Shown here piece after piece: positions 43,598 to 51,999 of a stretch of 64,000 nucleotides of DNA. Position numbers and translations under genes: made by a program. This DNA is from Polaribacter sp. SA4-12 (GTDB lineage: Bacteria > Bacteroidota > Bacteroidia > Flavobacteriales > Flavobacteriaceae), in the NCBI RefSeq assembly GCF_002163675.1, contig NZ_CP019334.1:1436001-1500000 (forward strand). Direction: 5' to 3'. Under the pieces are notes generated by a model. It worked only from the letters and a program-made list of their open reading frames with translations. It searched no databases and was not told the DNA's origin. Each line of letters begins with the position of its first letter. Within the stretch, counting starts at the first letter, position 1.

Positions 43598-44008
43598 TAT
43601 AATTAGTAACAAAAGCGTTCTTTGAAAAAGATAAATATAGATTTTGATGTAGTAATATAGCAAAATCTTATAGGTATCTAAACTCTTTTTAACCTTACTT
43701 ATTTTGTAATAACTTAGTAATAAGATTATAGATAAATAATGTAACAGGCAAAAAAGCGATACAATACCTTTTAGAAAACCTGAACATTCTGGTGTTCGGG
43801 TTTTCTTAAAAAAAACAATTAAAGTACTGATCTTTATTTACTGTAAGCTAAGTAAGATCGTTGTGAAGGGATTGACATAATTTTCGTCAAAGATTCATTT
43901 GTTTTAGATTCTAGTAATAGAATGTTTAAACACATTGAATTAATGGTTTAAATGAAATTAATCTCATCATAAGAAACGGGAAGCCTTGGCTTCCCGTTTC
44001 TGTTTTAA
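43598..44008 (+). ncRNA. structured RNA, copy 3 (diverged)
   Basis: The copy has many substitutions but keeps the stems. The first terminator is CCTGAACA/TGTTCGGG (43779-43800). The long stem has a T-A pair where copy 1 has C-G at its base, with one internal mismatch near the loop. The TTGAT/ATCAA stem is now TTGAC/GTCAA. The GCAA loop is GTAA and the GAAA loop is GTAA. The final stem is fully paired (43973-44000), where copies 1 and 2 have one G-U pair. The protease gene starts 30 bp beyond its end. Confidence 0.7.
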
Positions 44009-44037
44009 ACTACTTATATTAAGAATAACTACATATC

Positions 44038-45063
44038 ATGAAAGAAATACTCTTTGTTTTTTATTTTTTTATAACATTTATTGGCACTGCACAAAAATTA
44101 GCAGACTGCTATGAAAATGTCAAATCTTCTGTCGTTGTCATAAATGTTTTAAGTGTTGCTCCCAAAGCCACAAAAAACAACCTAACATTAGTAGCTAAAT
44201 CTTTACAAGGATCTGGTGTTTTAATTTCCGAAAAAGGAGTTATTTGGACAGCTTCTCATATTGTACAAGCTGCAGAATTGGTTAAAGTTGAGTTTTTAAA
44301 TGGAGCTGTTTATGATGCAGAAGTAATATCCAATAATCCTTTAGCTGATATCGCTTTGATAAAAATTAAGGGCGATTTTATTTTAAAAGGTGCAAAAGTA
44401 GCTAAAATTGGAAATTCTGATAAGCTTAGAATAGGCGATGATATTTTTATTCTTGGTGCACCATATGGTCTTAAACAATCCATAACAAAAGGAATATTAA
44501 GTGGAAGACATATTCATAAGGGTTTAAGTGATGATTTTAATAACATCGAATTTCTTCAAACTGATGCAGCTATAAATCATGGTAGTTCAGGAGGACCAAT
44601 GTTTAATATGAAAGGAGAAGTCGTTGGCATAACTAATAGTATGTACACTTTATCAGGTGGATTTAGTGGAATTGGTTTCGCAATATCATCAAATACAGCT
44701 AAAAAGCTAATGATGGAAAAACCTACTATTTGGACAGGTATGAAATTTGTAATCGTTAGTGGAAATATAGCCAAAGCACTTAATGTTCCAAAAGAATCAG
44801 GTTTATTAATTCTTAACTTATCCTCTAAAGGTGTCGCTAATAAAATAGGTCTTCGTTCTGGTACTATTGATGCCACTATTGACGGTACAGACATCGTAAT
44901 TGGAGGGGATATTATATTAGATTTTGCAGGAATCGGTTTTAATACATTTGATTTCCGAAGTAAAATAAAGAAAAAGTTAGAAGAGTATGGTAAAAGAGAT
45001 TTAATTCCAATAACTATTTTAAGAAATGGTAACATACTTTCTCTCGAATTTGAAAGGGAATAG
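44038..45063 (+). CDS. HtrA/DegP-like serine protease with PDZ region
   Basis: A signal peptide (ILFVFYFFITFIGTAQ) directs the 341-aa protein to the periplasm. The trypsin-like domain has His74 in WTASHIV, Asp104 in PLADIALIKI and Ser184 in NHGSSGGPMFN, a complete triad. The last ~100 residues resemble one PDZ domain (SGLLILNLSSKGVANKIGLRSG, LRNGNILSLEFE), shorter and more divergent than in DegP. It should degrade or guard misfolded envelope proteins. No promoter of its own is visible: its ATG lies 30 bp after the third RNA's terminator, so it may depend on read-through. Confidence 0.9.
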   Translation: MKEILFVFYFFITFIGTAQKLADCYENVKSSVVVINVLSVAPKATKNNLTLVAKSLQGSGVLISEKGVIWTASHIVQAAELVKVEFLNGAVYDAEVISNNPLADIALIKIKGDFILKGAKVAKIGNSDKLRIGDDIFILGAPYGLKQSITKGILSGRHIHKGLSDDFNNIEFLQTDAAINHGSSGGPMFNMKGEVVGITNSMYTLSGGFSGIGFAISSNTAKKLMMEKPTIWTGMKFVIVSGNIAKALNVPKESGLLILNLSSKGVANKIGLRSGTIDATIDGTDIVIGGDIILDFAGIGFNTFDFRSKIKKKLEEYGKRDLIPITILRNGNILSLEFERE

Positions 45064-45112
45064 ATTTACTTAAAATAACCTAATTTATTAAATCTAGTTT
45101 ATATAAAAATAG

Positions 45113-45155
45113 TGACTTAGGTCATTTTGATAAATAGTATCTATATCTATTTTTG
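45113..45155 (+). promoter_or_regulatory. dyad-type promoter, site 7
   Basis: The dyad TGACTTAGGTCA (45113-45124) is followed by TTTT and, after exactly 23 nt, by TATTTTTG (45148-45155), an exact TAnnTTTG. It lies 32 bp before the hydrolase gene. Confidence 0.75.
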
Positions 45156-45187
45156 TTTATAACGATAACATTTCAAATAAATAAAAT

Positions 45188-45841
45188 ATGCAAACTACAT
45201 TTGAAACTATAAACTACCAAGCAATAAATATACCTACAAAAGAGATTATACTAAAAGGGCGTTTACGAATTGCGGAACGTAAAAAAGGGCTTATCATTTT
45301 TTCTCACGGAAGTGGTAGTAGTCGATTAAGTCGACGAAATAATTATGTTGCAGACTTGCTTCTACAAGAAGGTTATTCATCAATATTGTTCGATCTATTA
45401 ACTGAAAAGGAAGATTCAATATATGAAAACAGGTTTAACTTAGATTTACTTGCTCAGAGATTAGTTATAGTAACTAAATGGGTTGACAAACAAAAAGAAA
45501 TACAGAATCTACCTATTGGCTTTTTTGGTGCAAGTACAGGTGCTGCTTCGGCTCTTATTGCAGCAACATTATTAGGTAATAAAATAAAAGCAATCGTATC
45601 TAGAGGAGGAAGACCAGATTTAGCACAATCTATTTTAAATAAAATAAAGACACCAACACTTTTAATTGTTGGTGGCAATGATAATGTTGTCATAGAATTA
45701 AATAAAAATGCTTTTAGCCAATTAAAAGGAATCAAAAAAATTGAAACTATTGCAGGTGCAACACATTTATTTCCAGAACCAGGAAAGTTAGAAGATGTAG
45801 CTAAATTAACTTGTAATTGGTTTGATAAATACTTAAAATAA
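45188..45841 (+). CDS. alpha/beta hydrolase (dienelactone hydrolase-like)
   Basis: The 217-aa hydrolase has the oxyanion region IIFSHGSGSSRLSRR, the nucleophile elbow GASTG with Ser116, an acid in LIVGGNDNVV and His in AGATHLF. No signal peptide is seen. Similar hydrolases are found fused or adjacent to phosphoribosyltransferases of the type encoded 6 bp downstream, suggesting a joint but undefined reaction. The pair is expressed from dyad site 7. The substrate is unknown. Confidence 0.9.
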   Translation: MQTTFETINYQAINIPTKEIILKGRLRIAERKKGLIIFSHGSGSSRLSRRNNYVADLLLQEGYSSILFDLLTEKEDSIYENRFNLDLLAQRLVIVTKWVDKQKEIQNLPIGFFGASTGAASALIAATLLGNKIKAIVSRGGRPDLAQSILNKIKTPTLLIVGGNDNVVIELNKNAFSQLKGIKKIETIAGATHLFPEPGKLEDVAKLTCNWFDKYLK

Positions 45842-45847
45842 TTAAAA

Positions 45848-46480
45848 ATGATATTTAAAGATAGAATTGAAGCAGGTAATCTATTGGCTAGCAAATTAGA
45901 GGCTTATAGAGGCCAAAATGCTATAATTCTTGCGATACCAAGAGGAGGAGTTCCTTTAGGCTACATTATTGCCAAAAAGTTGCATTTACCTTTAGAAGTT
46001 GTGCTCTCTAAAAAAATTGGGCATCCACTTCATAAAGAATATGCAATTGGTGCCGTAACATTAAAGAGTAAGGTTTTAAGTGATGCCGCAACAGAAGTTG
46101 GGAAGAATTATATAGAAGAAGAAATTAAAAGAATTAGAACACTGCTTACTAAAAGGTATCAAGAATATTATAGCAACAGAACTCCTCTTAAATTAAAAGA
46201 CAAAATATTAATTATTGTTGATGATGGAATTGCAACAGGTAATACCATTTTATCTACCATAGAGATGCTTCATAAAGAAAAACCAGAAAAAATTTTAGTG
46301 GCAATTCCTGTGGCTTCTCAAAGTGCAATACAAAAGCTACGAAACACACCTTTTATAGATGATGTTATTTGCCTTAACACTCCTGTTAATTTTAGAGCTG
46401 TTGGTCAGTTTTATCAGAATTTTGACCAAGTTGATGATGCAGAGGTTAAAATCTTATTAAATAAGGAAACTGTAAATTAA
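45848..46480 (+). CDS. phosphoribosyltransferase family protein
   Basis: The 210-aa type I phosphoribosyltransferase has the PRPP loop IIVDDGIATGNT at ~122-133 and the early LAIPRGGVPLGYIIAKKL and VVLSKKIGHP segments. Such proteins are annotated in stress clusters of many bacteria, and a similar type occurs in the mycobacterial dormancy (DosR) set. The acceptor base is unknown. It lies 6 bp after the hydrolase gene and is therefore in the same operon. Its stop codon lies only 8 bp from the convergent esterase-like gene. Confidence 0.9.
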   Translation: MIFKDRIEAGNLLASKLEAYRGQNAIILAIPRGGVPLGYIIAKKLHLPLEVVLSKKIGHPLHKEYAIGAVTLKSKVLSDAATEVGKNYIEEEIKRIRTLLTKRYQEYYSNRTPLKLKDKILIIVDDGIATGNTILSTIEMLHKEKPEKILVAIPVASQSAIQKLRNTPFIDDVICLNTPVNFRAVGQFYQNFDQVDDAEVKILLNKETVN

Positions 46481-46488
46481 TTGTTTAT

Positions 46489-48432
46489 CTATTTATCAAA
46501 TAATCCAAATGGGTGAATGTCTGTAAGCTTTGTTGGTGCTGTTTTAGTTTTTAATGGTGTAATCGCTTTTGTTTTATTAAACCAAATATATTCATCAAAC
46601 TGAGATGGTAATACTGCTTTAAAATAATGACTCATCAATTCTGTTTCTGGTTTATAAACGACTCCAATAGCACGTTGAAATTTTGGAGTACTTAATAAAT
46701 CTCTCAATTTTTTTTCTGAATTTTCTTCTCGCAAGGGCAGTGTAAAATTAGGTACATTAGTTTTGTGACAAAGATTTTCATAACTATTCTCTATAGACTC
46801 ATTCACATTAATTTTCTCCATAGATTCTCCCCAATTTCTGGCTGCTGCAACAGTACCGGTATGAGTACCAAAACCAATATGATAAGACTTAGTTCCAAAA
46901 TGTTCTTTACACAAATGTCCAATATTTATTTCACCTCTAGCGTACATTTCAGTTGCTAAGGCATTACCAATATGAGAATTATGTGCCCAAACAACGGCTT
47001 TAGAATCTTTACCAAAATAAGACAACAATGATTTTAAGGTATAAAACATATGAAAATCTCGTAAATTCCAAGACTCTGCACTACCATAATACATTGCTCT
47101 ATAATAACGTTCTGCATCAATTACAACCGTTGCATTTTGATAAGCATAAAAATACTCTTGAGAATGATTCAATTTGTTTTTGTTTTTTAACAAGTCAAAT
47201 AACATATCAAGAATTTCTTTCTCACAACCTGCTATTTTATTATTAGCTACCAACCTACCATAAACTGCAGGGTTTGACATATAAGGTGTAATACACGCAT
47301 ATTTTGATTTTGCTAATTCTGCTAACTCTGTATCAATATCTGTAAGATATTTAATAACTAAATCTATTGAGTTTTCTAATCCATATAAATCTAAACCATA
47401 AAAACCTATGGTATTATTATGCTTGGAATTGTGTTTTTTTAGCCACTCAACAAAATTAAGTACTTCTTTATTTTTCCACATCCATTGTGGAAAACGTGCA
47501 AAAGGCATCCAGTCTTGTGATTTGTATTGATTTCTTGTGTAATTATTAATTTGTTCAGCATCAGACCAATCTGCTTCAGCACAAACAAAATTAAATCCTT
47601 TTTTTTCTATAAGTGCTTTTGTAATTTCTTGTCTCGTTAAATAAAACTCCGAGGTTCCATGAGAAGCTTCTCCCAATAAAACTACTTTAGCATCACCAAT
47701 TCTTTCCAACAATCCATCGATAGGAAATTTTTTAATGGTTTTAAAGGGAAGAGAATTAATTCCTATTTCATCGACACATTCTTTTTCTGAATATGTTTCA
47801 GTTCCTATTTTAGGTAGTATTTTGGGGTTTGGTATAAAATAACTATCCTTTACTGCTTTTTTAGCATATTCGTTTTCAGATATTCTTATTATAATTTCTA
47901 GAATTACATGAGACCAATCTGGACCTACAGGAGCTAATAATTTAGCCCCTAATTTTAGTTGCTCTTTTATGGTTTTTGTTATTTCTTTAAATTCTGTAGC
48001 AATTAAAATGGCATCGAATGGCCCTTTTTCTTCCCATCCAATTTCTGGATTTCCTGTTTTTATAAATACATTGTCAATATCTATCGATTTTAAGACTTCC
48101 AACGTCCAATTTGCATACGTTTCATTCGTTTCAATAGTATAAACTTCTTTATAAATTTTTGAAAGCACCACTAAAATATAAATAGAGTCTACACCTGTTA
48201 TTAGAATTTTATCTTGCTTTTTTATCTTTAATTGCTCTAACATTCGGGCAACTACAATAACTCTTGGTTCTGTTTTTTCTAATGATTTTTCAATTCTTAT
48301 ATCTTCATAAAAATAAGGATGAAGTATTTCTGATAAAAAAAATGCTTCAGGTATGTCTTGAAAAGCCTCTAAAAGTAATTCATTACTTATTCCCTTGTCT
48401 TCTAACTGTTCTTTGATGCTTATTTTTTTCAT
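46489..48432 (-). CDS. fusion of a PCMT-like domain and an erythromycin esterase-like domain
   Basis: Residues ~1-205 resemble protein-L-isoaspartate O-methyltransferase (KEQLEDKGISNELLLEAFQDIP, then GPFDAILIATEF and LGAKLLAPVG). The SAM-binding loop, normally a glycine-rich ExGTGSGY, reads ITGVDSIYIL, so methyl transfer is doubtful. Residues ~240-647 are an erythromycin-esterase-like domain with GEASHG carrying Glu255 and His258, FNFVCAEADWSDAEQIN and VWAHNSHIGNA. Ere-like domains in stress clusters need not inactivate macrolides, so resistance is not implied. A dyad promoter (48548-48590) points at it. Confidence 0.88.
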   Translation of the reverse strand: MKKISIKEQLEDKGISNELLLEAFQDIPEAFFLSEILHPYFYEDIRIEKSLEKTEPRVIVVARMLEQLKIKKQDKILITGVDSIYILVVLSKIYKEVYTIETNETYANWTLEVLKSIDIDNVFIKTGNPEIGWEEKGPFDAILIATEFKEITKTIKEQLKLGAKLLAPVGPDWSHVILEIIIRISENEYAKKAVKDSYFIPNPKILPKIGTETYSEKECVDEIGINSLPFKTIKKFPIDGLLERIGDAKVVLLGEASHGTSEFYLTRQEITKALIEKKGFNFVCAEADWSDAEQINNYTRNQYKSQDWMPFARFPQWMWKNKEVLNFVEWLKKHNSKHNNTIGFYGLDLYGLENSIDLVIKYLTDIDTELAELAKSKYACITPYMSNPAVYGRLVANNKIAGCEKEILDMLFDLLKNKNKLNHSQEYFYAYQNATVVIDAERYYRAMYYGSAESWNLRDFHMFYTLKSLLSYFGKDSKAVVWAHNSHIGNALATEMYARGEINIGHLCKEHFGTKSYHIGFGTHTGTVAAARNWGESMEKINVNESIENSYENLCHKTNVPNFTLPLREENSEKKLRDLLSTPKFQRAIGVVYKPETELMSHYFKAVLPSQFDEYIWFNKTKAITPLKTKTAPTKLTDIHPFGLFDK

Positions 48433-48547
48433 GATCTTTTTTTTTAAATATTCTAAGCGATAAAACCTTTAATGTTTAGAAAAGCATTACGCTGTTTGTT
48501 TATCTTTTTTAATCATTTTATTTTATCAGCTCCATTACTAAGAAATA

Positions 48548-48621
48548 TAAATTTAGTACAGTTTATGAAATTACAGAATGACACAAGTCATTGTGGTTCC
48601 TTACTGCATAATTTAAATTTA
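48548..48621. promoter_or_regulatory. two-way dyad promoter, site 8
   Basis: The dyad TGACACAAGTCA (48579-48590) has TAAATTTA exactly 23 nt away on each side (48548-48555 and 48614-48621). Read outward, both are one change from TAnnTTTG. It could start the esterase-like gene on the minus strand and the GH130 gene on the plus strand. Confidence 0.6.
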
Positions 48622-48635
48622 ACAAAAAGTGAAAA

Positions 48636-49697
48636 ATGGAATTGGTTACCAAACACGGTGTTATTATAGAAAAAACAATAAATAGTTTTGAGAATTTGGG
48701 AGTTTTTAATCCTGCTATTATGCAAGAAGGAAAAACGGTTCATATGTTTTATCGCGCTGTTAGAGAAGGTAATTTTTCTACGATTGGATATTGTAAATTA
48801 GAGGGTCCTTTAAAAATTATTGAACGAGCTAAAGAGCCAATATTTTATCCTGAAACTCCAGAAGAATTCCAGGGAGTTGAAGATCCTCGAATCACTAAAA
48901 TTGAAGATACTTATTATTTGTCTTATGCTGCTTATGATGGTATTAATGTATTTGGTGCGTATGCAACATCAAAAGACTTGAAAAAATTTGAACGCGTAAA
49001 AATCATTACACCTAAGTTTACTTTTGAAGAATATTCTGAGTTGATTAAGAAAAATTTTAAGAAAATTAGTCTTATGCACTTAATGTTTTACAATCTATTT
49101 AATAGATATAGATTGGCAAAACTAATGAAGAGTAAAATATATGTATGGGACAAAAACATTGTGTTTTTTCCAAAAAAAATAAAAGGAAAATTTGCAGTCT
49201 TACACCGATTATATCCTTCAATTCAAATTTTGTATTTCAATTCTCCATCAGAACTTACTCATGAATTTTGGAAAGATTATATATCAAATCTTCAAAAACA
49301 TATTGTACTTATTCCAAAATACAAATTTGAAAATGGGCATATCGGTGCAGGATGCCCACCAATTGAAACAAAAGATGGTTGGTTACTTATTTATCACTCC
49401 GCACAATTGACTCATAAAGAATATACTTATCATGCTTGTGCAGCTCTTTTAGATCTTAAAAATCCAAAAAAAATAATTGCTAGATTAAAAGAACCATTGT
49501 TTTCGCCAACCGAATCTTACGAAAAAGAAGGATATGTAGATGATGTTGTTTTTCCAACAGGAACAGCTGTTTTTGATGAAGAACTATATATCTATTATGG
49601 TGCTGCAGATAGCAGTGTGGCAGTAGCTTCTGTAAATATTAATACTCTTTTAAATGAACTTAAAAAAAATAAAGATGAAAGAAAAAACAAAATCTAA
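48636..49697 (+). CDS. glycoside hydrolase family 130 (phosphorylase-like) protein
   Basis: The 353-aa five-bladed propeller matches GH130, whose members phosphorolyse or hydrolyse beta-mannosides. Visible features are NLGVFNPAIMQEGKTVHMFYRAVREG, QGVEDPRITKIEDTYYLSYAAYDG, GHIGAGCPPIETKDGWLLIYH and DVVFPTGTAVFDEELYIYYGAADS. The predicted mRNA start lies only about 10 nt before the ATG. The GT4 gene overlaps its 3' end, so the two likely process one mannose-type oligosaccharide inside the cell. Mannosyl-substrate use is inferred from the family only. Confidence 0.9.
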   Translation: MELVTKHGVIIEKTINSFENLGVFNPAIMQEGKTVHMFYRAVREGNFSTIGYCKLEGPLKIIERAKEPIFYPETPEEFQGVEDPRITKIEDTYYLSYAAYDGINVFGAYATSKDLKKFERVKIITPKFTFEEYSELIKKNFKKISLMHLMFYNLFNRYRLAKLMKSKIYVWDKNIVFFPKKIKGKFAVLHRLYPSIQILYFNSPSELTHEFWKDYISNLQKHIVLIPKYKFENGHIGAGCPPIETKDGWLLIYHSAQLTHKEYTYHACAALLDLKNPKKIIARLKEPLFSPTESYEKEGYVDDVVFPTGTAVFDEELYIYYGAADSSVAVASVNINTLLNELKKNKDERKNKI

Positions 49698-51975
49698 GAT
49701 AGTATTCCTATCTACAATTCCTCCTACTGAATGTGGTATTGCTACTTTTACTACAGATCTTGTTACTGCTATTTCAAAGGGTTTTAATGATAGTATAGAA
49801 CCTTTATTATGTGATTTAACCAGCAATCCAAAATCTAATAATGGACATTTTAATTTGAATCCAAAAGAGAAGAGTGAATATAGTAAAGTTGCGGAAGAAA
49901 TTAACAAGGACCCTTTAATTAAATTAGTTCATATTCAACATGAATTTGGTTTGTTTGGAGGAAAATATGGAAGTTACCTTCTCTATTTTTTAGAAACCAT
50001 TAAAAAACCTGTTGTTCTTACCTTTCATAGTGTTATTCCAAATCCTGACTTAGATATAAAATCTTTTGTGCAAGTGCTTTCTTCATATGTAGATTCTATT
50101 TTTGTAATGACCAAAAAATCTCAAAATATTTTGATTGAAGATTATTTGATTCAAGAAAATATGATAACTTATATTCCACATGGAACTCATATTGTAAACT
50201 ATGCAGAACCTAGAGATATAAAAAAGAAATTTAATTTAGAAAACCGTACATTATTATCAACTTTTGGTCTTTTAGGACCTGGAAAATGTATTGAAACTGC
50301 GATAAATGCATTGCCTGAAATAATTAAACATACTCCTAACCTTCTCTATTTAATTATAGGTAAAACGCATCCAAATACTATTGAGAATAACATTGATAAT
50401 TATAGAGATTATCTTAAATGTTTGGTCGTATCTAATAAATTAGATAACCATGTTCTCTTTATAGATCGTTATTTAGAAATTAACGAACTACTTGAATACT
50501 TAAAAGCTACAGATATTTATCTTTTTACTTCAAAAGACCCAAATCAAGCTGTTAGTGGCACTTTTACGTATGCAATGAGTTGTGCTTGTCCTATGGTAGC
50601 AACTTCCATTCCTCATACAAGAGAAGTACTAACTTCAGATTCTGGTATCTTAATAGATATCGAAAATTCGAAACAACTCGCTGAAGCTGTAGAAAAAATA
50701 CTCTCTAATGATGATTTAAGAAACTCTATGGCTATAAATGCTTTTCAGAAAACAAGAGAGTCTTCTTGGGAAAACATTGCCGTAAAACACTTAAATTCAT
50801 ATAAAAAACATATCGATAAACTAGAAGAAGTTCAATTTAAGTATCCATATATAAACTTAGATCATATTAAGAGGTTAACTACAACACTAGGTATCATTCA
50901 GTTTAGCAAAATAAATAAACCAGATATTACTTCTGGATATACACTTGATGATAATGCTCGTGCTCTAATTGCTATGAGTATGAATTATCAACTTTATAAG
51001 AATAAGGAAGATTTGCTTTATTTGAATGTTTATTTAAATTTTATAGAACGCTGCCAACAAGAATCAGGTAATTTCACTAATTATATAGATGAAAACAATC
51101 ACGAACATATTCAGAATTCTTATGTAAATCTAGAAGATTCAAATGCACGAGCAGTTTGGGCACTGGGATATGTTATTTCTTTAAAAGAGGATCTTCCTAA
51201 ATCAATTATCAATAAAGCAACAATTTGCTTACTCAAATGCTCTCAATGGGTTCCTAACTTACTATCTCCAAGAGCTATTGGTTTTGCTATAAAAGGCCTG
51301 TATTTTTATTATGTAGGAACTAAGGACAAATATGTAATATCTATTATTGAAAAACTAGCGAAGAACTTAATAACCAATTACGATATAAACGCCATAAAGG
51401 ATTGGAAGTGGTTTGAAAATTATATGACTTATGCGAATAGTATCCTTCCTGAAGCAATGTTGTACACCTATCTTTTAACAGGAAAAAAGAAATATAAAAA
51501 TGTAGCTATAGAGTCCTTTGATTTTTTATTATCCAAAATATTTATTAACGGAAATTTTAAGGCTATTTCAAACAATGGCTGGTATCAAAAAGAAATAGAA
51601 CCTAATCAGTTTGGTGAACAACCTATTGATGTTTCTTATACAATACAAACATTGAATATTTTTTACAAAACGTTTCAAAGAGATGATTATAGATCTAAAA
51701 TGGAAATAGCTTTTAGCTGGTTCTTAGGTAAAAACCAATTGAGTCAAATTATGTACAATCCAATTACTGGTGGATGCTATGATGGTTTAGAAAAAACGCA
51801 CGTTAATCTCAATCAAGGTGCAGAATCTACTGTGTGCTATCTCACTGCTCGTTTAGTGATGGAACAAAATAGTATTTCAGAACAACGAGAAATCATCAAA
51901 AGACAAAAACAAGTTGTACTTCAATTGTTGGGAAATAAAAGAGATGAAAAATATAGAAAAATTGCCCAGAATTAA
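49654..51975 (+). CDS. GT4 glycosyltransferase with C-terminal helical (six-hairpin-like) domain
   Basis: Residues ~1-375 form a GT-B glycosyltransferase of family 4: STIPPTECGIATFTTDL, HIQHEFGLFGGKYGSY, TYIPHGTHIV, LSTFGLLGPGKCIETAI, then the donor loop SKDPNQAVSGTFTYAMSCACPMVATSIPHTRE. The remaining ~390 residues (SGYTLDDNARALIAMSMNYQ onward) are helical, with repeated D-N-A-R-A / D-S-N-A-R-A-V-W-A-L patterns as in (alpha/alpha)6 barrels. The gene starts 44 bp inside GH130; an ATG 21 bp further (MKEKTKSKIV) is also possible. The product is a plausible partner of GH130 in making or trimming a mannoside. Confidence 0.88.
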   Translation: MNLKKIKMKEKTKSKIVFLSTIPPTECGIATFTTDLVTAISKGFNDSIEPLLCDLTSNPKSNNGHFNLNPKEKSEYSKVAEEINKDPLIKLVHIQHEFGLFGGKYGSYLLYFLETIKKPVVLTFHSVIPNPDLDIKSFVQVLSSYVDSIFVMTKKSQNILIEDYLIQENMITYIPHGTHIVNYAEPRDIKKKFNLENRTLLSTFGLLGPGKCIETAINALPEIIKHTPNLLYLIIGKTHPNTIENNIDNYRDYLKCLVVSNKLDNHVLFIDRYLEINELLEYLKATDIYLFTSKDPNQAVSGTFTYAMSCACPMVATSIPHTREVLTSDSGILIDIENSKQLAEAVEKILSNDDLRNSMAINAFQKTRESSWENIAVKHLNSYKKHIDKLEEVQFKYPYINLDHIKRLTTTLGIIQFSKINKPDITSGYTLDDNARALIAMSMNYQLYKNKEDLLYLNVYLNFIERCQQESGNFTNYIDENNHEHIQNSYVNLEDSNARAVWALGYVISLKEDLPKSIINKATICLLKCSQWVPNLLSPRAIGFAIKGLYFYYVGTKDKYVISIIEKLAKNLITNYDINAIKDWKWFENYMTYANSILPEAMLYTYLLTGKKKYKNVAIESFDFLLSKIFINGNFKAISNNGWYQKEIEPNQFGEQPIDVSYTIQTLNIFYKTFQRDDYRSKMEIAFSWFLGKNQLSQIMYNPITGGCYDGLEKTHVNLNQGAESTVCYLTARLVMEQNSISEQREIIKRQKQVVLQLLGNKRDEKYRKIAQN

Positions 51976-51999
51976 TTTGAAAAACGGATAGTTTTAAAC

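Larger units (their letters stand above)
42538..44008 (+). repeat. three tandem copies of a ~488-bp non-coding unit
   Basis: The units run 42538-43025, 43026-43514 and 43515-43999, and the first bases of a fourth (CTGTTTTAA) follow. Copies 1 and 2 are nearly identical; copy 3 is clearly diverged. Each unit holds an AT-rich lead, a TGA-N6-TCA dyad, a -7-like element, five or more hairpins and two terminator-type stems. No reading frame of any length is shared by the three, and the longest common start is broken in copy 3. This accounts for the 1.6-kb gap between the BON and protease genes. Confidence 0.95.

Noticed and set aside
46489-48432. Macrolide resistance gene
   Set aside because: Only the esterase-like fold is shared; proteins of this type in stress clusters are not known to confer resistance, and the PCMT-like fusion differs from Ere enzymes.
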